Origin: an uncultured Clostridia bacterium
GTDB taxonomy: Bacteria > Bacillota > Clostridia > Christensenellales > Aristaeellaceae
Reading direction: 5' to 3'
DNA length: 64,000 nucleotides
NCBI GenBank assembly: GCA_946411525.1
Contig: CAMKEI010000005.1
Span: 16,424-80,423, forward strand
The position numbers and the translations under genes were made by a program. The notes under the pieces were generated by a model. The model was not told the origin of the DNA. It did no database searches and saw nothing but the letters and a program-made list of their open reading frames with translations. This document shows positions 1 through 6,349 of this stretch, in pieces (positions within the stretch are counted from its first letter, which is position 1; the number at the start of each line of letters is the position of its first letter).

Positions 1-663
1 GTCACTATCTTGCTGCGGATCTTCCTTTCCCTTCTTCTTGGCGCGGTTATCGGCTGGGAACGTTCCAACAAGCGGCATTCCGCAGGCCTGCGCACCTTTA
101 TGCTGGCCTTTGTAACCGGCACGGTCGCGGCGATCCAGGACTGCTGTATCTACGCCGCGTCCGGAAAGAGCGGGATCTTCATCCTGTCCGCCTGCGTGAT
201 CATCGGCGCGGCGATCATCGCGGTTCACTCCATGTTCTATACTTCCAGGAACCAGATCAAAGGATTGACCACTGCCGTCGGCCTGTGGGTATCCGTGTTG
301 ATCGGAATAGCGCTCGGCCTGGGGTTCTACACCGCCGCACTGGTCTCCTACGCGGCGCTGCTGTGCATCCTGTTCTGGTTCCCGCCGCTGGAGATTGCCT
401 TCAATAACCGCTCCAACCATTTTGACGTGCACCTGGAGCTGACCAGCAGCGTCTGCCTGCAGGACTTCGTCACTGTCATCCGGCGACTGGGTCTGAAAAT
501 CGATGAGATCGAGCAGAATCCGGCTTATGTGGGCAGTGGCCTTTCGGTCTATACGGTCTCCATCTCTGTTTCCAGCGAGATTCTGAAGAAATATAAAACC
601 CACGCGGAAATCATCGAAGCCCTGAAATCCCTGGATTATGTATACCATATCGAAGAGATCTGA
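1..663 (+). CDS. MgtC/SapB-family membrane protein (5' end outside window)
   Basis: The frame is open from base 1, so the true start probably lies upstream; the first possible start inside the window is TTG at 10. The N-terminal half has several hydrophobic helices and the family signature LLLGAVIGWERSNKRHSAGLRT (LLLGA.IG.ER...AGLRT), which defines MgtC/SapB proteins. The last 90 or so residues form a soluble ACT-like tail ending in DYVYHIEEI. Family members sit in the cytoplasmic membrane; MgtC of Salmonella modulates the F-type ATPase and phosphate uptake, but most Gram-positive members have no assigned role. The next gene begins 24 bases downstream on the same strand, so the two may be cotranscribed. 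Family call is firm, physiological role unknown. Confidence 0.82.
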   Translation, partial: VTILLRIFLSLLLGAVIGWERSNKRHSAGLRTFMLAFVTGTVAAIQDCCIYAASGKSGIFILSACVIIGAAIIAVHSMFYTSRNQIKGLTTAVGLWVSVLIGIALGLGFYTAALVSYAALLCILFWFPPLEIAFNNRSNHFDVHLELTSSVCLQDFVTVIRRLGLKIDEIEQNPAYVGSGLSVYTVSISVSSEILKKYKTHAEIIEALKSLDYVYHIEEI

Positions 664-687
664 CCGCAAAACCGGAGGCGTACAGAG

Positions 688-1758
688 ATGAAAGTTTTTA
701 AAAGAATCCTGAAAATCCTCGGATGTGTCCTGCTGGCACTGATCCTGCTGGTCGCCGCTGCGCTGGGCGTGTTCACAATCGCGGAATACCGGCCGGCTGA
801 TATGGAAGCAGTCATTGAGGACCATGAAACCGAAGCCGTTCTGGAGACAGGAAAATCGCTGACCATCGTCAGTTGGAACTGCGGATACGGTGCGCTGGGC
901 GATAACGCCGACTTCTTCATGGACGGCGGCTCCTCAGTCTATACTGCGGACAGGGAACGTGTCAGCAGCAACCTGGCCGGAATCCGTGACAAACTCTCAG
1001 CGCTCTCACCGGATCTGATCCTCCTGCAGGAAGTGGACATCAATTCCTCCCGCAGCTACGGAATCGATGAGCGCACCGTGCTTCGCGAGGCGCTGCCAGG
1101 CGCGTCCGAAGCATTCGCCTATAATTTCAACGCCCTGTATGTGCCTTACCCCGTCCCGCCGATCGGACATGTGGAAGGAGGCCTGTACACTCTCAGCGCC
1201 GCGCAGCCGCGGACAGCGGAGCGGATCTCCCTGCCGGTTCCCTTCACATGGCCCGTCCGGCTGATGAACCTGAAGCGGTGCCTGCTTGTCAGCCGCTTCC
1301 CGGTGAAAGGCTCCGATCATGAACTGGTACTGATCAATCTGCATCTGGAAGCCTATGACAGCGGCGAAGGCAAGGAAAAGCAGACCCGTCAGCTGGTCTC
1401 CCTGATGCAGGAGGAATTTGGAAAAGGCAACTGGGTCATCGCCGGCGGAGACTTCAATCAGCGCTTCTCCAACGTTGACCAGAGTGCCTGGCCGCTTTAT
1501 GAAGGGACATGGCAGCCCGGCGAGATTAATACCGACGCGTTCGGCAGCGATTTCAGGCTGTTGATGGATTCCACGTCCCCCACCTGCCGTTCCCTGGACA
1601 GGCCCTGGGCCGGTGAAGAGAAGGATGGTTTCCAGTTCTATCTGATCGACGGCTATATCGTATCGGCCAACGTAACGCCGGACGCTGTCGAGACGCTGGA
1701 TTTCAGTTTCATCTGTTCAGACCACAATCCCGTCCGCATGACTTTCACGCTTGAATGA
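688..1758 (+). CDS. Membrane-anchored endonuclease/exonuclease/phosphatase-fold protein
   Basis: A 356-residue protein of the EEP (DNase I-like) superfamily. An N-terminal hydrophobic segment (residues about 7-32) should anchor or export it. The catalytic signature follows in order: SWNCG near residue 62 (Asn64), LLQEVDINSS with metal-ligand Glu115, GGDFNQ near residue 255, and the C-terminal SDHNPV with His346. These are the metal and catalytic residues of the fold, so an active phosphodiesterase or phosphatase is likely. The fold covers nucleases, sphingomyelinases and inositol phosphatases, and the substrate cannot be read from the sequence. A GGAGG ribosome site precedes ATG 688, and a strong hairpin follows the stop. 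The export signal argues against a role in DNA repair. Confidence 0.85.
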   Translation: MKVFKRILKILGCVLLALILLVAAALGVFTIAEYRPADMEAVIEDHETEAVLETGKSLTIVSWNCGYGALGDNADFFMDGGSSVYTADRERVSSNLAGIRDKLSALSPDLILLQEVDINSSRSYGIDERTVLREALPGASEAFAYNFNALYVPYPVPPIGHVEGGLYTLSAAQPRTAERISLPVPFTWPVRLMNLKRCLLVSRFPVKGSDHELVLINLHLEAYDSGEGKEKQTRQLVSLMQEEFGKGNWVIAGGDFNQRFSNVDQSAWPLYEGTWQPGEINTDAFGSDFRLLMDSTSPTCRSLDRPWAGEEKDGFQFYLIDGYIVSANVTPDAVETLDFSFICSDHNPVRMTFTLE

Positions 1759-1773
1759 CCGTCTCACGGCGGA

Positions 1774-1812
1774 AGAAAAGCACGGGCAATCAATCCATGC
1801 CCGTGCTTTCTT
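1774..1812. terminator. Bidirectional terminator hairpin
   Basis: A 15-bp inverted repeat (left arm AGAAAAGCACGGGCA, right arm at 1798-1812) encloses a 9-base loop. A-rich and T-rich ends flank the GC core, so it can end transcription from the plus-strand EEP gene and from the minus-strand ABC operon that converges on it. Confidence 0.8.
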
Positions 1813-1829
1813 CATGTCCCTGACGCATC

Positions 1830-1890
1830 GGTGAACGCCGTCTTCCGGACGGGATTCACCCTGTGCCGGTATTGATGGTCCGGCGGACAG
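1830..1890. other. Two hairpins in the 3' region of the ABC operon
   Basis: Two further inverted repeats lie between the bidirectional terminator and the ABC ATPase stop. At 1830-1860, GGTGAA/TTCACC encloses CCGTC/GACGG. At 1861-1890, CTGT.CCGG pairs with CCGG...ACAG. They would fold in the 3' untranslated RNA of the minus-strand operon and may stabilise the message. No gene is seen in this gap. Confidence 0.4.
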
Positions 1891-1911
1891 TTTCCTGCCG
1901 TGCCGGCGGAA

Positions 1912-3003
1912 TCAGGTTTCAAGCAGATGCGCGCATTCGCTGCGGAATGAGATAAACGCGTCGTCCCCGACCTGGAAGGTTTTCTTTCCGATGGGGCAGT
2001 TGTCCGCAATCTTGATCAGCGTGTCGCCCACCCTGACGTGATAATTCTGATAGGAGCCCATAAAGCAGCTCAGCTCCACCTTGCAGGGAAGCTGTCCCTG
2101 ATCTGCAATCTCAATGGCCTCTGGACGGAGGACGATCTCCTTGCCTCCGCCTGTCCTGTCGTTTTCAGATCGCACTTTGACCGGACGACCGTAAACCTCC
2201 GCGACGACATCCTCGCCTTCCCTTCCGGTGACCGTACAGGGAAGGAAGTTGCATTCGCCGATGAAATCAGCCACGAACTCACTGTTCGGATGATAATAGA
2301 TTTCTGTCGGCGAACCCATCTGGGCGATCACGCCGCCCTTCATCAGGATAATATTGTCGGAAATCGCCATAGCCTCGCTCTGGTCATGGGTCACGTAGAT
2401 CGCCGTAATCCCGAGGGTCTGCTGAATCCGTCGGATTTCCGTGCGCATCTGCACGCGCAGTTTCGCGTCCAGGTTGCTCAGCGGCTCGTCGAACAGCAGA
2501 ACGCCGGGCTCCACTACCAGCGCGCGGGCCAGCGCCACGCGCTGCTGCTGCCCGCCGGAAAGCTGGTTGGTCATCCGCTGTTCCATGTCCGACAGTTCAA
2601 CGAGTTTCAGGATATTGGTGACCTTCTCCTTGATCACAGTTTTAGACATTCCGCGCAGTTTCAGTCCGTAAGCTACGTTATCGAACACGTTGTAATGCGG
2701 GAAAAGGGCGTAGCTCTGGAAGACCATCGCGGTGTCACGTTTGTTCGGGGTCAGTTCGTTGATCGGTTCACCGCCGAGATATATTTCTCCTTCGTCCGGG
2801 CTCTCAAATCCCGCAATCATTCGCAGCGTTGTCGTCTTGCCGCATCCGGAAGGACCGAGAAGCGTCACGAAACTGCCGGGCTCGATATCCAGTTCCACGT
2901 CATGGACTGCGTAAAAGTCCTGGCCTGTTTTCGGATTCTTGTAGATCTTACTGATATGATCCAGGCGAACGCCCTTGGGTTCCTTTGCCTGCGTTCCACT
3001 CAT
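1912..3003 (-). CDS. ABC transporter ATP-binding protein (ferric iron / AEP / polyamine type)
   Basis: A 363-residue import ATPase. It has Walker A GPSGCGKTT near residue 52, a Q-loop in MVFQSYALFPH, the signature LSGGQQQRVALARAL, Walker B LLFDEPLSNLDAKLR and a switch His in YVTHDQSEA. A TOBE-like C-terminal domain follows residue 240. This is the CUT1/FbpC/PotA-type architecture. Its ATG follows the permease stop by two bases, so the genes are translationally linked and it should energise that permease. Substrate class is taken from the partner binding protein (Fe(III) or 2-aminoethylphosphonate type) and is not proven. Confidence 0.93.
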   Translation of the reverse strand: MSGTQAKEPKGVRLDHISKIYKNPKTGQDFYAVHDVELDIEPGSFVTLLGPSGCGKTTTLRMIAGFESPDEGEIYLGGEPINELTPNKRDTAMVFQSYALFPHYNVFDNVAYGLKLRGMSKTVIKEKVTNILKLVELSDMEQRMTNQLSGGQQQRVALARALVVEPGVLLFDEPLSNLDAKLRVQMRTEIRRIQQTLGITAIYVTHDQSEAMAISDNIILMKGGVIAQMGSPTEIYYHPNSEFVADFIGECNFLPCTVTGREGEDVVAEVYGRPVKVRSENDRTGGGKEIVLRPEAIEIADQGQLPCKVELSCFMGSYQNYHVRVGDTLIKIADNCPIGKKTFQVGDDAFISFRSECAHLLET

Positions 3004-3005
3004 GT

Positions 3006-4721
3006 TTATTCAACCTCCTTGACTTTACGGCTGGTGCCGAAGTGTTTGATAATAAAGTTCATCAGCAGGACCGATCCGTAAGTGATAATAATCAGGATCG
3101 TCGCGAAGGCACATGCGATACCGTACGATCCTTTTTCCGCGAATTCGTTGATCTGTACGGTAATCAGCAGATAACTGGGAGTCACCAGCAGGATGATCGC
3201 CGAAATGGCCGTGATGGAACGGACAAAAGCGGTGACCAGGCCGGACAGGAAGGAATCCTTGATCAGCGGCAAGGTTACGGAGGTGAAAACCTTCAGGCTT
3301 CCGGCACCCATATCGTAAGCGCTTTCCTCGATCGATTTGTCAATCTGCCGAAGGGCTGAGATACCGGAACGCGTACCGGTCGGCAGCGAACGGACGACAA
3401 AGACGATTACCAGGATTACGCCGGTACCGTAAATCCCCTGCAAGAAACCGGAATGGAACACGCCGCCGGCAAAACCCCGGATGTACCCGATACCAAGAAC
3501 GGTTCCGGGCACCGCCATGGCCAGCATGGAGACTACTTCGATAAAGCCTTTCGTCTTGAATTTGCGCTTCACGACCAGGTACGAGATGATCATGGAGAGC
3601 AGCGCGGTAATCGGCGCGGCAATAAGCGACAGCAGGAAAGAATCCTGGAACGCTTTGAAGCCCTTATATCGTGTGAACACCTGTTCGAACCAGCGGGTCG
3701 TAAGCGTAAAATCGCGGCCCCATGTACGGAACAGCGCGCCGAAGGGTACGCATACGTACATCAGAACCACAAAGAGCGCAATGGCCGAGCAGAAAACGGT
3801 CAGCGGAACCGTAACGCTCTTGTCCTCAATCAGCATCCTCGCGCGGGATGCTTTTCCGGTCAGTGTGGCGGCGGTCTTCCGCTCAAGATAGAATTTCTGA
3901 ACAAGGAACATGATCATCGTGATACCGAGCAGCACGACCGCCATGGCGCAGGCGCCGTTTTTATCATAAGCGCCGGTAATCTGCAGGTAAATGGTGGTTG
4001 CCAGGGTGTCATAGCTTCCACCGATGATCATCGGGTTGGCAAAGTCCGCAATGGATTCTATGAATGTGACCAGGAAGGCGTTTCCGATTCCGGGAAGCAG
4101 CAGCGGCAGCGTAACAGAGGTAAAGACCTTGAAGCGGCTGGCACCCATATCCCTGGCCGCTTCCTCCATCGACGGGTCAATATTCTTCAGCAGGCCGCGG
4201 AACATCATGTAGCAGACCGGGAAGAATGTCATCGTCTGGACGATGGCGATTCCCCAGAAACCGTAAACATTATTGTCATAGATACCCAGCATATGCCGGG
4301 TGATAATGCCGGCCTTGCCGAATAGCATAATCATCGACAGGGAAAGCACGAACGGAGGAGAGACGACCGGCAGCATGGAAACTACCTTGAACAGGCCGCT
4401 CATGAACCTCGTCCGCACCTTTACATAAACCTCCACATACGCGAACAGAAGGCCAACAAGCGCGGACAGGATGCCGACCAGGAAACCGACCTTCAGCGTA
4501 TTGGTAATCGCGCGAATGAAAGTATACTTCGAAAAGCTCTCCTGGAAAAAACGGAGTGTCAGTCCGCCCTCCGGCGAATAGATGCTGTCAACCAGCAGGA
4601 TCGCCAGCGGATAGAGAATAAACAGGGTCAGGAACGCGATGAGTACCACGATGGTTGTGACCATGACCGGATCAGCAAACAGTTTTTTGCGGTCCAGTGA
4701 GGCGCTTTGAGCTCTGGCCAC
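3006..4721 (-). CDS. ABC transporter permease, two fused permease domains
   Basis: A 571-residue membrane protein made of two homologous BPD_transp_1 permease halves in one chain, as in FbpB/AfuB and PhnU-type importers. Each half carries the EAA loop that docks the ATPase: MEEAARDMGASRFKVFTSVT near residue 195 and IEESAYDMGAGSLKVFTSVT near residue 465. About twelve membrane helices are visible. The fused layout means one gene supplies the whole channel. It lies between the binding-protein gene and the ATPase gene. The initiating ATG is preceded by a GAAAGGAGGG ribosome site. Confidence 0.93.
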   Translation of the reverse strand: MARAQSASLDRKKLFADPVMVTTIVVLIAFLTLFILYPLAILLVDSIYSPEGGLTLRFFQESFSKYTFIRAITNTLKVGFLVGILSALVGLLFAYVEVYVKVRTRFMSGLFKVVSMLPVVSPPFVLSLSMIMLFGKAGIITRHMLGIYDNNVYGFWGIAIVQTMTFFPVCYMMFRGLLKNIDPSMEEAARDMGASRFKVFTSVTLPLLLPGIGNAFLVTFIESIADFANPMIIGGSYDTLATTIYLQITGAYDKNGACAMAVVLLGITMIMFLVQKFYLERKTAATLTGKASRARMLIEDKSVTVPLTVFCSAIALFVVLMYVCVPFGALFRTWGRDFTLTTRWFEQVFTRYKGFKAFQDSFLLSLIAAPITALLSMIISYLVVKRKFKTKGFIEVVSMLAMAVPGTVLGIGYIRGFAGGVFHSGFLQGIYGTGVILVIVFVVRSLPTGTRSGISALRQIDKSIEESAYDMGAGSLKVFTSVTLPLIKDSFLSGLVTAFVRSITAISAIILLVTPSYLLITVQINEFAEKGSYGIACAFATILIIITYGSVLLMNFIIKHFGTSRKVKEVE

Positions 4722-4754
4722 GGCGTGCCCTCCTTTCTGAAATGAAACAGAGAA

Positions 4755-4782
4755 CGGGGGACGATGAGGTCACCGTCCCCCG
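4755..4782 (-). other. Intercistronic hairpin between binding protein and permease
   Basis: A perfect 9-bp stem (CGGGGGACG / CGTCCCCCG) with a 10-base loop sits in the 90-base gap between the binding-protein stop and the permease start. It lacks a U-tract on the minus strand. Hairpins in this position often protect the upstream message from 3' decay, which would yield more binding protein than permease. Confidence 0.55.
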
Positions 4783-4811
4783 GGATTGAATGATTGAATG
4801 CCTGCCGGCTG

Positions 4812-5894
4812 TTATTCAGTCTTGAAACGATCGTCCGCGGCGGAGCCCAGCGCTTCCATCACTTCGCCGATGTACTTGGTGGTGTTCTCTTTCGCGTCTT
4901 CGAAATCGTAATCCATCACGTTTTCGGGATCAAGGCCGAATTTTGCGGCCTGTTCCGGCTGCTCGGCGTTATCCAGTACCAGGAACTGATAGCTGCCGTA
5001 TTCATCTGCCTGGTTGACGCAATCCGGAGAAAGAGCATATTCGATCCACAGTTTTGCGGCATTAATATGCTTCGCACCCTTGAAGATGGCAGTCGCGCCG
5101 ATTTCATAGCTGGTGCCGGTGGACGGAATAACCAGGCCGATATTGTCATAGCCGTTATCCACGATCTGATAAATACCGTCATGCAGGAAGCCGATGCCGA
5201 TCACGCACTCGCCGGTGCCTACATTTTTGGAGGGGCCGGAACCGGACTTGGTATAAACCTGGATGTTTTTGTCGAGGTCGACCAGGTACTGGATTCCTTC
5301 GTCATGGCCGTACTTCTGGATCATGGTGTTGATAACCAGCTTGGCTGTACCGGCGGTGTTGTAGTTGGAAAGCCAGATCAGCCCCTTGTACTCGGGTTTG
5401 AGCAGATCCTGCCAGTCGGCGGGCGTTTCCAGGTTCATCCGTTCAAGTTCCTCGGTGTTTACCATGAAGCCCAGGATGCCCTTATAGATGCCGTACCAGG
5501 CTCCGTCCTTGTCGCGATAGGCAGCGCCCAGCAGGTGGGCGGCGTTCTTCGCTTCGTAGGTCTCAAGCAGGCCTTCCTTCGCGCAGATGTTGTAGGGGTC
5601 GGTCGTGCCGCCGAACCATACGTCAGCGCTGGGATTGCCGTTTTCCTCTTCAATCTTCGCCTGCACTTCACCGGTGCTCAGGCGCTGATGGGTCACTTTG
5701 ATGCCATAGAGGTTTTCAAAGCCGTCACAGGCTGCCTGAAGATACTCTTCCTCACAGGAGCCGTAAACAACCAGTTCCCCTTCTTCCTTGGCGGCGGCGA
5801 TCAGCTCGGCGTCAATTTCGCTCTCCGCGGCGGAGAAGGACATCAGCCCGAGCAGCATCGATACTGCCACTAATACAGCAAACAGTTTTTTCAT
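4812..5894 (-). CDS. ABC transporter substrate-binding protein (Fe(III)/AEP family)
   Basis: A 360-residue extracytoplasmic solute-binding protein. The start at 5894 is chosen over an in-frame ATG 66 bases upstream because AAGGAGG lies 9 bases before it and the chain then opens with a signal peptide (MKKLFAVLVAVSMLLGLMSF, cleavage after SAA or thereabouts). The mature part starts with the periplasmic-binding-protein pattern EGELVVYGSCEEEYL and carries ADVWFGGTTDPY, typical of the AfuA/FutA/PhnS cluster. It should capture ligand for the fused permease encoded next. There is no obvious lipobox cysteine, so how it is held at the surface is unclear. Ligand could be ferric iron, an organophosphonate or another small anion. 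Confidence 0.9.
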   Translation of the reverse strand: MKKLFAVLVAVSMLLGLMSFSAAESEIDAELIAAAKEEGELVVYGSCEEEYLQAACDGFENLYGIKVTHQRLSTGEVQAKIEEENGNPSADVWFGGTTDPYNICAKEGLLETYEAKNAAHLLGAAYRDKDGAWYGIYKGILGFMVNTEELERMNLETPADWQDLLKPEYKGLIWLSNYNTAGTAKLVINTMIQKYGHDEGIQYLVDLDKNIQVYTKSGSGPSKNVGTGECVIGIGFLHDGIYQIVDNGYDNIGLVIPSTGTSYEIGATAIFKGAKHINAAKLWIEYALSPDCVNQADEYGSYQFLVLDNAEQPEQAAKFGLDPENVMDYDFEDAKENTTKYIGEVMEALGSAADDRFKTE

Positions 5895-6000
5895 GGAAAT
5901 GAACCTCCTTTTATTTATTTCGCCGCGATGACACGCAGCGGAATATACAACAAATAACACGCCTTCCGGCGCGATGATATGTTACATCTGATCTGCGCAC

Positions 6001-6029
6001 ATATTATCACGTGTAAGTCCGCATGTCAA
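6001..6029 (-). promoter_or_regulatory. SigA-type promoter of the ABC importer operon
   Basis: On the minus strand TTGACA (6029-6024), a 17-base spacer and TAATAT (6006-6001) form a near-consensus promoter. The transcript would begin near 5994 and carry a leader of about 100 bases before the binding-protein start. The -35 hexamer contains the TGA stop codon of the upstream gene (6028-6026). I recognise no riboswitch in the leader. Confidence 0.75.
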
Positions 6030-6334
6030 TACGGAGATCCGGACTGCGGCTCATCTTCCCAGTCCAGGGTGAAATACCATTCGCTGGGCTGGATATGCTT
6101 GAAGTTCGGTTCAAAACTCACGTCGTAGCCCTGGTTGAAGTACAGTTCTTTGAACAGTTCCCTGTGCTGAACAACATAATGCTTCGGCGGAAAAGCAATC
6201 TTTACGCATTTTTCCCCGAGTTTCACGGCCTTGCGGATCTCCTCGTTGATCCGTCCGCAGTACCAGATGCAGCGCAGGGAACGGCTGCCCGGATTCTTCC
6301 GCCTGCTTTCCTCGTTGGCCTGCTGCCTGTCCAT
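6026..6334 (-). CDS. Small conserved-looking protein of unknown function
   Basis: A 102-residue basic protein that I do not recognise. AAGGAGG sits 9 bases before ATG 6334, and the start lies 15 bases after the M16C peptidase stop, so the two form one transcript. The chain has a Lys/Arg-rich first third, CIWYCGRINEE in the middle, and an aromatic-rich end (YFNQGYDVSF, EWYFTLDWEDE). No signal peptide or membrane helix is visible. The two close cysteines (CIWYC) are not in a standard zinc-ribbon spacing. Confidence 0.65.
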   Translation of the reverse strand: MDRQQANEESRRKNPGSRSLRCIWYCGRINEEIRKAVKLGEKCVKIAFPPKHYVVQHRELFKELYFNQGYDVSFEPNFKHIQPSEWYFTLDWEDEPQSGSPY

Positions 6335-6349
6335 CCCTGATGCCTCCTT

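Noticed and set aside
5895..6000. Riboswitch in the ABC-importer leader
   Set aside because: Short stems can be drawn, but no known aptamer pattern is recognisable.
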